64,000 nt of DNA from Liolophura sinensis (taxonomy: Eukaryota; Mollusca; Polyplacophora; Chitonida; Chitonidae). Both the position numbers and the translations under genes were made by a program. Position 1 is the first letter of the stretch. Every line of letters starts with the position of its first letter. Shown here in pieces: positions 24,445 to 37,055 of the stretch. A model generated the notes under the pieces. That model did not search any database, was not told the origin of the DNA, and saw only the letters and a list, made by a program, of their open reading frames with translations. The stretch lies in contig NC_088305.1 in the NCBI RefSeq assembly GCF_032854445.1, positions 28,732,628 through 28,796,627 of the forward strand, read 5' to 3'.

Positions 24445-24803
24445 TGAGTGAGAGTGCTTGGGGTTTAACGTCGTACTTAATAATTTTTCAGTCATATGAT
24501 GGCGAAGGGATCCTTAGAGTGCATGTAATGTGCCTCCTTTTTGCAGGACAGATTTCCACTGCTCTTTTATTTAGTACTGCTTCACTGAGACGCCTTACCG
24601 AAGGCAAGTAATCCGCCCCGGCCGAACCATTATACTGATACGGGTCAACCAGTCATTGCAATGTCCCATTAATGCTGAACGCCAAGCGAGGAAGTTTTAA
24701 ATTCCTCTTTTAAAATCTTAGGGGTGACTCGACCCAGGATTGATCCTGGATCTACCGTTTCCCAAGGCGGACGCTCTACCAACTGGTGCTATCGGGGGCC
24801 GGT
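24445..24803 (-). mobile_element. SINE-B, full length, with target-site duplication
   Basis: A second tRNA-derived family. In its own orientation the head reads TTGGTAGAGCGTCCGCC with a B-box-like segment near GATCAATCC, and the 3' end reads CGACGTTAAACCCCAAGCAC followed by an ACTC microsatellite. This copy keeps both ends and lies between CCATGCACTAAGAG (24431-24444) and CCATGCGCTAAGAG (24804-24817), a 14-bp duplication with one mismatch. Other copies are at 39295-39620 and 50137-50470. Confidence 0.93.
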
Positions 24804-24817
24804 CCATGCGCTAAGAG

Positions 24818-25766
24818 AGTCAGTGTTACATTTTCTCTTAACGCAAGCTGTATCCAATTACAGACTTATAATTTCGTCAAAGTACTATACTAATAACAAT
24901 AGTATATTCGTCGAACATACCATTACTCAGCCACATGTATCTGCTATTACAATATGGTACTATTAAGAAGTTCTGATAGCTTTCTGCGTGCTGGAGATGA
25001 AACAGTCGCCGGAGATGAAAGACACCATTCGTGTGGAATTCAATGTTGCATCATCCACTAGACCAGACATTGAGTTACCTGGCTTGAACCACTAGTTTTA
25101 TGGGATCACATGACTTCTTTAGAACCTTTATTTGCTTTGACATTTTGCCTCACTTTTGACGCCGCTTCCGGCGAAGAAAAAATAGTGCATGCTATAAATG
25201 CATTGGTATTTATATTTAAATAAATAAATGGATCTCCTATCGATTTTTTTGCCTCTAAGAGCGTAGGGACCCAATTTCTTGACACCAAAGTTTCTCGACT
25301 ACTTTTAGACACGATGGATTAAAAGAATGATAGATGCATAAAAGCCAAATCCCCCGTGGCGGTTCTTTCATGTTGCTTGCTCAGTTACTTACATAAAGGA
25401 CCTTTGATTCTGATTCTGTTGTTGGCGTAAGTCGTACACACCATTACATATTTATCCCCCACCCTAAATTTCTATTCGATTATTGTGAATTCATTTCAAC
25501 ATTTATGCTCAACACACAACATTTAAAACAATGACTTTCCCTGCAAGGGGAAATGATTTCTGAGGTAACCGATTTTTCACAAATGGACACACGATACTCT
25601 ACATCCCATACATCATTCAGCAAAAGTGTGTACATGTCAAAATTTTATGGCATCTATTTTTGAACTGATGATTGCTTTTCGCTCTTCTGCCAATATAGTC
25701 CTGTTAAAGATTATTCATCTTTCTATTTCATTGCTGACAAATTTCGTCAAACTGTTATGCATAACA
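24818..25766. other. non-coding stretch
   Basis: Nothing recognisable. Confidence 0.45.
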
Positions 25767-25950
25767 GGGGACCCCCTTAGCCTAGTGTTAGCAGGGTAGA
25801 GCAGTACAATGACCCAGAAGCCCCTCACCAACACGATCGCTGTGAGTTTGTCCAACTCATGCTTGCTCTCCGGCTGTACGTAGGAAGGTCTGGTAGCAGC
25901 CTGCGGATGGTACTGAATTCCCTTGGGCCTGTCCGATTTTCTCTTATCAA
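25767..25950 (+). mobile_element. SINE-A, diverged, lacking its 3' end
   Basis: Head with GTACAATGACCCAGAAGCC and GATCGCTGTGAGTT, followed by GTAGGAAGGTCTGGTAGCAG and CTGCGGATGG blocks. The copy breaks off before the tail. Confidence 0.8.
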
Positions 25951-26034
25951 GATGAACGGAAATTTCATCTTGACACTGAACTGAACTTTTTTGGTGAACG
26001 GGGTAAAACTTTTGGGGATAACATTTCATTGTAA

Positions 26035-26185
26035 ATTATCTTTTATGCCCCACATTAAAATGCTTAAAGCTTAAAATGGACGAAGGCTGTCGATATAATT
26101 AAGATGTTGTCTGACATCGACTGGGGTGCTAACCGCTCTATTTTATTGAATCCTAACGATCATCAAGGTTTGAGATTCTCGCCAT
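26035..26185 (+). pseudogene. short LINE reverse-transcriptase fragment
   Basis: Broken frames give PHIKMLKA, then TKAVDIIKMLSDIDWGANRS, then LNPNDHQGLRF. These line up with the post-catalytic part of the larger LINE in this window (KAIDILKVVSSARWGGDHETL at about 46460 and LNTVHHQALRL at about 46610). The segment between them is deleted here. It is too short and too broken to place in a clade. Confidence 0.5.
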
Positions 26186-27129
26186 TAGAAAAACCGAATA
26201 TATGGATCACAACTTCTATTTAATCAACGAGTGGCGGTATAGGTACTACATTATTACTGATAACGGTATTAGTCACTATACCGAAACGTCGCTAACCGAA
26301 TTAATAGGAGTTTTTATCCATATATGTAGCTATGTTATTCAACTCAACTTCTAAGTGCCATTAAAAGAAGTCGCCATTAGAGAGTTTATACGTTAAGCCG
26401 TCTTTTATCACAGAAGTATAAAACTCCGACATCACTATGCTACAAAGCTTAGAACTCATAAAAAACATGCTTACGACAAAATAAATTTATCAAACAAATT
26501 TAATAATCCATGAATGTTTAAATTATCAGCATTACATCATAGGAAATTTATTAAAAGAGCCCAGGGCGTTATTTTCTGTTGGAAACCAGGTAAATTGGTA
26601 TCCACAGCCGTAGACAGGAAGGCAAAGGCTGCCCTAAGTAAACATCTTAAGTATGCAAGAAATAAGTTGTTCGCTTTGCTTATGGCTCCACCTTTGCTGC
26701 CGAGGGATCGATCTGCCATTCACAACAACTGGTAGCAGCCCTAAATAACCAACGATTTGTGTCTTAGAATTCCGAGAACTATTCGTTCTTAGCTGTCCAC
26801 CTAAGCATTTATCTACTTGTATCTTGAATCCATATACCTGGCAGCATCAGGACAATCTACGCGTGTAAATCTGGGAGTTCGGTGGCTTGATGGTGGAATG
26901 ATAAAACCTCCAGACGTCCAAAGTCTAGTCATCAGTTAGAAAGCATTATGGACATTCAGTAGCAAAGTTTACCAGACATCAAAACCTTTCAAACACGTCC
27001 GGAAAACAGAGCTGAAACAGCATTTTTGCACATGTATGATAGTGGTAAGAAACAGGAAGATGTGGGCCTACATTCGTTTACAAACTAACATAATTATGAA
27101 AAATGATTTTACGCATGTTTTTTTTCCGC
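26186..27129. other. non-coding stretch
   Basis: Nothing recognisable. The ORF at 26514-26735 is basic but has no motif. Confidence 0.4.
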
Positions 27130-28810
27130 GATGATCTCACGCGACATAGTGAAGACTTCGAGAGCACGACTTAAGGCGGATATCGAGAGCATGACTCAGA
27201 GAGGACATCGAGAGCACGACCTAGTGAGGATATTGTTACGGTATTGAAAACAGCAACAGAAAACAGATTCAGTAACTCAATATTTCAATGTAAACAATGC
27301 TTTATATATAAAATGAGACGTACAGTTTTACAGACAGTTCAACAACAACAACAACATACACATCAGTATTACCGGTCTTTACAAGTTTCCAGTTCACCTT
27401 TGCATCCCAAGGAATGTATTCCAGGAAATCCAACGTAAAGGTGCTTTCGGCCAGGTCCGCGCTGTACATATATAACAGGGCCTGTTATGCTTATAACATA
27501 TAACACAAAGGTCCGCAGACTAACAGTACATGAAAACGTTAAATAGTCATACATAACAATATCCAGACCATGCCTTAGTGAGGATATCGAAATCACGACT
27601 TCGTGAAGATATACAGACCATGGCTGAGTGAGGATATCCAGTCCATAACTTAGTGAGGATATCGAGGGCACGACCTAATGAGGAAATCGAGATCACGACT
27701 AAGTGAAGATATACAGACCATGACTTAGTGAGGATACCCAGGCCATGACTTAGTGAGGATATCGAGAGCACGACCTAATGAGGAAATATCCATATATATA
27801 TATATATATATATATGGATATATAAATATATATAATATACCTAATATCCCGATCATGGCTTTGTGAGAATATCGAGAGCACGACTTAGCGAGGATATCCA
27901 GACAATGGCTTTGTGAGAATATCGAGATCACGACATAGTGAGGGTATCGAGAGTACGACTTATTAAGGATATAGCAGCACGACTTTATAGTGGGTATATC
28001 GAGAACACGGTTTAGAGATGATATCGAGAGCATGGCTTAGAGGGGATATCGAGAGCACGACCTAATGAGGAAATCGAGATCACGACTAAGTGAGGATATC
28101 CAGACCATGGCTTTGTGAGAATATGAAGATCACGACTTAGTGAATATATCGAGAGCACGACTTAGTGAGGATATCCACACCATGGCTTTGTGAGAATATC
28201 AAGATCACGACTTAGTGAGGATATCGAGAGCACGACTTAGTGAGGATATCCAGACAATGGCTTTGTGAGAATATCGAGATCACGGCTCAATGAGGATATC
28301 GAGAGTAAGACTTATTGAGGATATAACAGCACGACTTTATAGTGGGCATGTCAACATGATTTAGAGAGGATATCGAGAGGATGGCTTAGAGAAGATATCA
28401 AGATCGCGATATAGTGACGATATCGAGAGCACTACTTATCGAGAGTATCGAGATTACGATGTGGTAAAGATATCGAGATCACGACCTAGTGACGATATCG
28501 AGATCACGACAAGGTGAAGATATTGAGGGCTTGCCTGAGTGAGGATATCAGAATCACGATTTAGTGAAGATATTGAGAGCACGACCTAGTGAAGACATCG
28601 ATAGCACGACTTAGTGGGGAAATGGAGAGCATGGCTTCGTGAAGATATCAAGATCACGACCTAGTGAAGATATTGAGAGCATGACTTAGTGAGGAAATCG
28701 AGATCATGACCAAGTGGAGGTATCAAGATCACGGTCAAGTGAAGATGTGGAAAGTTTGACTGAGTGAGGATATCGAGAGCAGGACTCAGTGAGGATATAG
28801 AGAACTGAAG
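27130..28810. repeat. degenerate 25-bp minisatellite rich in GATATC
   Basis: Built on GGATATCGAGAGCACGACTT plus AGTGA. A short block (27135-27240) is separated from the main block (27555-28805) by unrelated sequence. Units often alternate between a CGAGAGCACGACTTAGTG form and a CCAGACCATGGCTTTGTG form, which implies a 50-bp higher-order period. Minus-strand ORFs with an ISSLSHGLDILTKSW-like motif are products of the repeat. Confidence 0.9.
27786..27821. repeat. AT-rich palindrome inside the 25-bp array
   Basis: ATATCCATATAT on the left and ATATATGGATAT on the right flank a pure TA run, making a perfect inverted repeat that could extrude as a hairpin. Confidence 0.85.
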
Positions 28811-31503
28811 AGGGTAAGAACTATTGAAGAACCCGTGCACACAATATAGTTCTGTATTTCTGTTAGTCAATTATTTGGTGATAGAAATGACATATTTAAT
28901 AACGTGATAACATGCTTAAAATTTCTTACTTTGGACTTTACCTTGTCACTTTAAATCCTCCATAGTTACGTCCTAATGTGTTTTATTTGTTAAATTTTTT
29001 TCATTTGGGAGAGGGGACATCTACTCCTCAGGTTAAATGTAATGAGTTATGAATCAATTATTAAGCACAATTGGTCACGTTAACGAAGCAAATTGTTGAA
29101 AAATGTTGATTTTCTTAGATTTATTTCATATGTCTTTTTACACCGGAACATTTCACTGAGTATATTTTGGAAGAAAACATCAGCGCCGCTGGCAAACTAA
29201 CAAGTAAATACACGACAAGTAAGCAGTTAACGCAGTCACGAAACCCAAAACTAGGAATCGTTTTGATTTGTCTCTAGTGACCATGTGTTACAGATAAACA
29301 CACCTTTGGGCAATTTATACGACTACAGTAAGGAAAACACAATTCAAGAGAAGCAAGAGATGCATGTTCCCTCAGCGAAATTAACATCTAGCTATCCTTG
29401 ATTCAAACACGATTCCTCAGACTATCTATAGCATGGTTCAATGTAATACTTAGACAAACAGCTCATGAACACGTCAGTAATTATGAAGACAATTATGAAT
29501 TATCGTCGACAAGAGACCAGTTAAATCGGGACGTGCTTTGATTTGTCTCTTGTCGATTTGTTATTTCCCTATGCTTGTTATGCGTTACGGGAAACACACT
29601 GTACAGCAAGTGGGGTGCCATGAAGAAAAACAAGAACCAAAGGAAATAAGAATAGAACCAAAGGAAATGAGAAGTAATTGCTCCCCTAGCGCGAGCAATA
29701 TCCTAATCCAGACGAATTAATGTGTGGTACATGTGGCTACACTCAAGAGTGTACATTCCGCTGCCGATGCACTGTCCACTATATACAAGTAACTCACCTC
29801 GCCCTAAACAGGTTTATTAAGAGCCTTAATGGCGTTAATGGTGACCCAGCCACATAGAAAGATCAATGACAATAAATTTAGGATTCTCCGGTATTAGAAC
29901 TCTCGGAAGACCTCGTTCGTGTAAACACTCAGACCTGAATCATACATGAGGCGACACAGAGGGTTTGCCGGGACATCCTTCACGTTTCACAGGTGCGCAT
30001 GCCCTTGTAGCAGAACGCTAAGCACTTAAACAGTGTGACATTATGTGTACTAAATCATGACGAACTTGACCCATTTCCTGGCAACTTTCTTGTGGGCGGT
30101 TCCCAAAGTCTAACTTTAGTTGCAAGAACATTTGCCTATCACTGATATTCATACTTGTACTTTTCACGCGGCATCCGGTTTTCTCTTTCCACAAAAACTG
30201 ACCTTAAAAGAGAAGGAGTGAACAGTTTGTATGGATGTTGGAAAGACGGGGGGTATGTTCTAAGTGACTGAGTGAAATTAATACTCAAACCGTGTACCAT
30301 GCTAGATTATGAGTCGATAATAAAATGTGCATCTAAGTTGCGCTTTGAATGCAACTATTCATCTATCCAACGGGAGATCTAATTCAACGCGCTGAATGTA
30401 CAGCCCTGGCCCCGGGGTAAACGGAACAATATTTGAACTTAGACCTGTGATCTGTTCACCTTGATCCAGATTAAACCTGCAGAAGTGCAGATCTGTTCCT
30501 TTATATTTACTATAACCTGGAAGTCGGTCTTTACAACATGCTGTCATCAACGTTGCAAAACTGCACATAGCTTCTTGTCATTTTGTTCTCAGTGCAGGAT
30601 AAATGCCATACCGACACAATTAGCAAAACTGAAAAATTGTAAAGTGACAAAAATGTAACTAACGGCTAAACAAGAACCAAACTTAACCAACTGTTAACCA
30701 ACTGTCGTTTTCGAATCGAGCCGGTTTTACTCGGGAAAACGATAAGCTCGTGAAACGTGTCGATTCAAACTAAGGAAATGTTGAGCATTAAAAAGGCGCT
30801 GTTTGGGAGGTTTAACTTTGTTTTCTCAATAATGAATAGAAGCAACTAATTTACGACCAATGAGAAAAAGATAAAATAGCCAAATGGAGGCTGACTAAAC
30901 CCGCACGCTGTCCGTGTCGAAACGACAGCTAATTTCTGGCCTCACAGTCTGCATGATTCATGGACAACAACATTACTCCAGGGTTACAGTAAAGTTCCTT
31001 TTGTGGCCTTCAACTTTTTATGATGAGGTGGACGAACAGTCCTAAAACCCGAGCTGTTGGTTCGTAAACCGAACGACTGACAGCGATCAATGTTGAAGCA
31101 AAGCGGGGAACATGGCCTGTCTAACACAAGGCTTATAGTGCGTCCCCTAGGCCATGGAACTAGGTGGCATGTAAGTTGCTACATTTTAAGCATTTGCAGG
31201 AACATTGGGAATAAAATCCTGACTGAGGTCATGTTTTGGGGGGAAAATCTCGAGCGTGCAGGGTAATGAGGAAACATCCAAAGGGCAGGAGACGGGCATT
31301 TAAAAAGAAAACATATATATTTCTGCATATACAGCTCAGTATCTCTCAAACAGTAATATGGATGGTTATTCTCGTTAGGATCATTTATTTTATTTTTAAC
31401 CCCGCACAAACATTTTTTCATTTATTTGGTTTGGTATTACTAAAGAGCTGGTGATGTACATCCACACAATATAGGTGGAAGACAAGTGGTCTTCAACGTA
31501 TCG
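28811..31503. other. non-coding stretch
   Basis: No supported gene or repeat. A small direct duplication (ACCAAAGGAAAT twice) lies near 29640. ORFs are all under 85 codons and without motifs. Confidence 0.45.
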
Positions 31504-32482
31504 TAGACTGTACAAACGGTCGCAGGAGCGTCTTATCGTCACCAAAGAATGGTAGACTGTACAAACGGTCGTAGGAGCGTCTTATCGTCACCAAAGAATG
31601 GTAGACGGTACAAACGGTCGCAGGAGCGTCTTATCGTCACCAAAGAATGGTAGACGGTACAAACGGTCGTAGGGGCGTCTTATCGTCACCAAAGAATGGT
31701 AGACGGTACAAACGGTCGCAGGAGCGTCTTATCGTCACCAAAGAATGGTAGACGGTATAAACGGTCGTAGGAGCGTCTTATCGTCATCAAAGAATGGTAG
31801 ACGGTATAAACGGTCGCAGGAGCGTCTTATCGTCACCAAAGAATGGTAGACTGTACAAACGGTCGTAGGAGCGTTTTATCGTCACCAAAGAATGGTAGAC
31901 GGTACAAACGGTCGTAGGAGCGTCTTATCGTCACCAAAGAATGGTAGACGGTACAAACGGTCGTAGGAGCGTCTTATCGTCACCAAAGAATGGTAGACGG
32001 TACAAACGGTCGCAGGAGCGTCTTATCGTCACCAAAGAATGGTAGACGGTACAAACGGTCGTAGGAGCGTCTTATCGTCACCAAAGAATGGTAGACGGTA
32101 TAAACGGTCGCAGGAGCGTCTTATCGTCACCAAAGAATGGTAGACGGTACAAACGGTCGCAGGAGCGTCTTATCGTCACCAAAGAATGGTAGACGGTACA
32201 AACGGTCGCAGGAGCGTCTTATCGTAACCAAAGAATGGTAGACGGTACAAACGGTCGCAGGAGCGTCTTATCGTCACCAAAGAATGGTAGACGGTACAAA
32301 CGGTCGTAGGAGCGTCTTATCGTCACCAAAGAATGGTAGACGGTACAAACGGTCGCAGGAGCGTCTTATCGTCACCAAAGAATGGTAGACGGTACAAAAC
32401 GGTCGCAGGAGCGTCTTATCGTCACCAAAGAATGGTAGACGGTACAAACGGTCGCAGGAGCGTCTTATCGTCACCAAAGAAT
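31504..32482. repeat. 49-bp satellite, 20 copies, very homogeneous
   Basis: Head-to-tail copies of a 49-bp unit containing TAGACGGTACAAACGGTCG, AGGAGCGTCTTATCGTCACC and AAAGAATGG. Most units differ only at one or two fixed positions (CGCAGG or CGTAGG; ACGGTAC or ACTGTAC), and one late unit has an extra A. Such low divergence points to recent amplification or gene conversion. Confidence 0.95.
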
Positions 32483-34587
32483 GAGATAAAGGGAGAGGAT
32501 GCAGAAATTGGCTGAATTAATCCCACACCTTATCAGACTGAAAGATTGGCGTCTTAGCCACGCGGCTTCGAACAGTTCCCCATCCTGGTCATAATATATC
32601 ATACAATAATGAAATGTTGATGACCTCGTTGTCCAGGGTAAGGTACACAAAGCCATAGCATTTTGGAATATTTCCGACTATTGGCGGAATATATGCATGA
32701 AATAGAGAGGTTACTAAAAATATAAAATATGCCTCAAAAAAGAATTCTTTTGTTCTATTTGTGTTGCCATGTGTTTCTTCGATGAAAAACCATTCTCTTC
32801 GTTTTACAGTACATCTTCATGTAGCTGTATATCGGGCTTTATTTGGACACCTCTAGTCATCAATATGTCTTGAATACCGCGAAACGAGAGAACTGTGATT
32901 CCGCTCAGTGTGTTTGAGTGTTTTCATTCCTCACTGAGAAGCTTATTATGGCATCTCCAACAAATGAGGCAAAGCGATGCAGGATTAGTTATGTCAACAA
33001 TCTTCATTGACAGATATGCTGAATCATGAATCGCATTAAATCATTTGTTAAGACAACTCAGGTTTGGGTGTAGGATTCATATTTTGATTATCGACAACTA
33101 TCGGTTTATCGATTATCGGTAATCCAGAAAAGTACACGGGGTAATTCTTTCATTTCAAGCCAGATGTTTTTTGCAGCGCACCGTAGATCCATAATGTGTA
33201 TCTATATAGAATCTTACCTCGGATTGCATAAAGCTCGTTAGATGTTTGTCACAAGTTCACCCCGTCGTCTTATAATCAAGCCTCTGAGGTGCACTTTTAG
33301 TTTTTCTCGGCTAGACAGACCATTTGACCAGAAAATTGTCGTTTACGGTCTGTTCTCCAATATTACAGATTTCCCGTTATAATGCGGGAATAGTCAAACC
33401 AGCACCTAGACTGATAATTAGTACTCTTATGACCACTCATCTAAGGACGAGCCAGAGGTCTGGACTGGTCATGATGAACCTTTAGGGCACTTGTACTTGG
33501 TACAGCCTATACTGTCGTGTTACCTGTACCTCCCTCCTTACTCTCTGCTCACCGGATTCACTTGCGACCTATGTCATTTCCACGCATGGAAACTAACTCG
33601 ACCATGCGTGTAACACAAAACGATAACAAACATCCCGTGTAGGGATGACCTGGAATACGAGCATGCGCAATCGCGGTGTCCTACTTTCTGTAGGGCCTAG
33701 TCTGGTCAACAACCAGTTTCCTTCGTGGGTTAGTACACGGTATCTCGTAGGAAATAACATCTTCGGTGTCATGGGAAACCATCCTCACAGAAAGGGACAC
33801 AACCCCTGCTTTACAGTAGGGTATAATTAGCCTACGGACTTCATGGCACTCCGTAACACTTACAGCAGAGGTTGCTTTAGTATCCTACATAAGAAGATCT
33901 CGTGAGAGGGAAACGTCACGTGCACAATATGCCTATCTCTCCTCTCGTCAAATGCCAGTTCCTAAGGGGAATCTATCATCGGATTAATTGCGGTCATGTT
34001 ACGCGGGTGACATTTACCTCTCACCTCTTGACCTCTTCAGATCACCTGCCATACATGGCGCCATCGGGTCTAATTGAATACAGGACTACGTGAAGCGAAA
34101 GCCTGCTCACAAATTACAAAACATTGCACTGCCAGTGATTAGATTATTTGACATCAATAAACAGAATGAAATGTGCTGTCGCCTGCGGCGTCGAATTTTG
34201 CTGATTATATTTCCATATGCAACATATTAGAAGTAAAAGCCAAAAAATACAAAAATTTCTTCAAATGAAATCTAAACGCTGATTTCCCCCCGCTCTGAAA
34301 CCAGCCAAGTTTACAACTCCAGAGTGCTATTTTTGGAATACATTTTTGTTGCAATAAAAAGTAATAATAATCTTAGCCATTTACGTTAATTTCGCACCAC
34401 TCTAAACTTATAATCTAAAAAAGCTAATTTTCTAAGTAGTTTGGATTTATCAAATTCTGTAGCAATGACTGATGAACAGAAAACACAGTGTTCCATGTGA
34501 TTAACAAATATGGGTCTTTACTATAGAACGTATCGTCTTTATTACTTATTTACTTAAGTATTTATTTACTTAATAATTTATACATTT
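32483..34587. other. non-coding stretch
   Basis: No supported gene. The section near 33620-34100 is somewhat less AT-rich, but its ORFs (33645-33830 and 33902-34093) show no domain and no splice pattern that I can defend. Confidence 0.4.
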
Positions 34588-34655
34588 GTTTGTTTGGAGT
34601 TTTACACCTTACTGAAGAATATTTCACTTATGTGACAGCGGTCAGCATTTGGAGA
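34588..34655 (-). mobile_element. SINE-A fragment
   Basis: GTTTTACACCTTACTGAAGA, ATATTTCACTTATGTGACAG and CGGTCAGCATTTGG: the terminal 70 bp of the family in reverse orientation. Confidence 0.75.
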
Positions 34656-35519
34656 ATAATCCACGTGGATACTGTAATCCACAACCCTCAGGTACGTGCA
34701 TCCATGTGTAGGCTCAATGAGCATGTGCGGTTTGATCGATGTTTAACGTCTTACTCGCGAACTGTTGTACATTATATTCCATAATATCTGATTGTCGGAT
34801 TCTGACAGTGTTTTCAGACAGCATTTCCCATCTGCATGGTTACGGATTCACAACCTTCCAGACATTTGTCTTTGGCTGTTTCGTAACACATATATTAAGC
34901 CACAATACGTCAGTCTCAGTGGAGTTTTGTATCGCACCGCAAATCGTTTATTTCAAATATTAACTGTCCGAGAATCGCCATGGAGTATGCTACTGTATAG
35001 CTCTATCGATCATCGATTTGTGTTAAACACTGACCAGATGTCTTGTGTTCCCTAAGCCCATCCCATGCGCCTTGACAATATCTCATCTTTCAGGGGCCCA
35101 GTTTCTCGCCCAAGTCCGCGATCGAGGTCAGGTTTCTATTTGTCCAAGGTTTAGACGACGTCTGTCGTCGATTAAGAAGTAGAGGGGGTATAGAGGAAGA
35201 TAAATGCCTCAGTCACTTGTCATTGACTATTAATAATCGTTTTTTATGGCTTTTGACAATCGTTTACAATACTAAACTGACACACTTCATACATGTGAGG
35301 CTCAATGAGGCACACTGATGACCACTTGTATTTGCACGATTCCGGCCAAATGCCATACATTATATACATTCATAGTTCTTTAGCGGCTTGCGTTATGGGT
35401 CGTCTTGGGATTTGGCCTTGCGCTTATTGACCTGAAACGTCCCTATTGGTTGACGGATGGTATACGAATGTCTGTTTTGACGCATAGATTCCATGAGCTA
35501 AAACAAAAATAGACCGCCC
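34656..35519. other. non-coding stretch
   Basis: Nothing recognisable. Confidence 0.45.
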
Positions 35520-36680
35520 GGTTTTCACCGGTTACTTGTAACCATTTCCTAGCGGGCAGAAGTTAGCATCAGATTCGTTATTTTTTTATTTGTTATTAGA
35601 ATAGTGAGTAACGTGCTAGCACCACATTCGCCACTCAAAGAGCCTGCTGGCAATGTAGAAGCTAGCATCATATTCGTTTTTCGTTATTCAAATAATCAAT
35701 AACATGCTAGCACCCAATTCAACATTTAGATCTCGTATGACCTGCTTGACCTACAGAATTTAGCATCGTCTTCACCATTTGAACTCATACGACATGCGAA
35801 AATTTTGCTAGCACGTCACTCGAGCCTGAAACAAGAACCTTACTCGAATTTTGAGCCACGACGTTTCTCGCTATCTGGTTCTTCGGTGAAATGCTGGCCC
35901 GAGTGTGGTGCCAGAACGTTTTTAAAACGTGAAATAAGAGGTTTACTAGAATTTTGTGCCAGGACGTTTCTCGCTATTTAGTTCTTCAGGGAAATGATAG
36001 CTCGAATATGGATCCAACACGTTTTTCGGATGTGAAATAAGAGGTTTACTGAATTTTGTGCCAGGACGTTTCCCACTATTTGGTTCTATTGTGAAGTGTT
36101 ACCTCGAATATGGTATTAGCATTTTATTCGAACCATGAGTAACCTGCTAGTAATATAGAAGTTAACACCATATTCATTTTTCGTTTTTTCGAATAACGAA
36201 TATCGGCCTAGTAGCTTTTACTCTGGCCGTCTGGTTATCAGCGGTTACTTGTGACCATTTACTAGCGGACAGAAGTTAGCATCACATTCGTTTTTCGAAT
36301 CCTGAATAACCTGCTTCCAATATAGAAGTTAGCATCATATTTGTTTTTCGTAATTCGAATAATGAATATCGCGCTAGCACCAAATTCGTCATTCAGATCT
36401 CAGACGAACTGCTGGGCGTACAGAATTGTGCACCGTGTTCACCACTGGAACCCATTCCTTCAGTAAAACGCTGTCTCCAGTATAGTGCTAGCACATTATT
36501 CCGGCGTGAAATCAGAGGTTTACTCCAAGTTTGTGACACGACGTTCCACACCTATTGTTTCTTCAGATTAGTGCTAGCTTGAATTTTATTTCAAATCTCG
36601 AATAACCTGTTGGCAATATTGAAGTTAGCACCATGATCGTTTTTCTTTATTCGATATATGAATATCGCCCTAGCGATTTT
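35520..36680. repeat. degenerate long direct repeat rich in GCTAGC and TTCGAAT motifs
   Basis: The section starting near 35527 (CACCGGTTACTTGTAACCATTT, then GGGCAGAAGTTAGCATCA) recurs near 36238 (GCGGTTACTTGTGACCATTT, then GGACAGAAGTTAGCATCA), giving an offset of about 711 bp. Within each section shorter units recur, built around GTTAGCATCATATTCGTTTT, TTATTCGAATAATGAATATC and GCTAGCACCA. The repeated motifs contain many short palindromes. The opening GGTTACTTGTGACCATTT motif also occurs in the 7-kb repeat. Confidence 0.7.
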
Positions 36681-36864
36681 CACTCTACATACTGTAATCT
36701 TTCATTATAAGCATGGCCTATTGTCACCAAGGCCCCATAAACACTAATGTAAAGTAAATGTAAATGCACAAGATAATTGCATATTTTCCCATAGCTCTCT
36801 GAGTGTACAATGTAGTGTATTTCAAAATCACGCGGTATTAATATTTGCCTTTTGCTGCAGTTTT

Positions 36865-37055
36865 GAGTCCAAGTCCATTTCATGGTGACATCCTCTCATG
36901 TCGTATGAGGGAATGTTTCCAGCAACTTGCAGATGGTCGTGGGTTTCCTCTGGGCCGTGGTCGGTTTCCGCCCACATTAATACTTGCCGCTGGCGTATAA
37001 GTGAAATATTTTAGGTACTGCGTAGAACATGCACCAATTAAATAAATAAGTAAAC
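36865..37055 (+). mobile_element. SINE-A, 5'-truncated and diverged
   Basis: GAGTCCAAGTCCATTTCATG, AGATGGTCGTGGGTTTCCTC and TATAAGTGAAATATTTTAGG blocks, ending in AATAAATAAGTAAA. Confidence 0.85.

Noticed and set aside
27130-32482. Regular repeats considered as a CRISPR array
   Set aside because: Repeats are contiguous with no unique spacers; the DNA is eukaryotic.
32274-32515. Repetitive ORFs on both strands
   Set aside because: Products of the 49-bp satellite.
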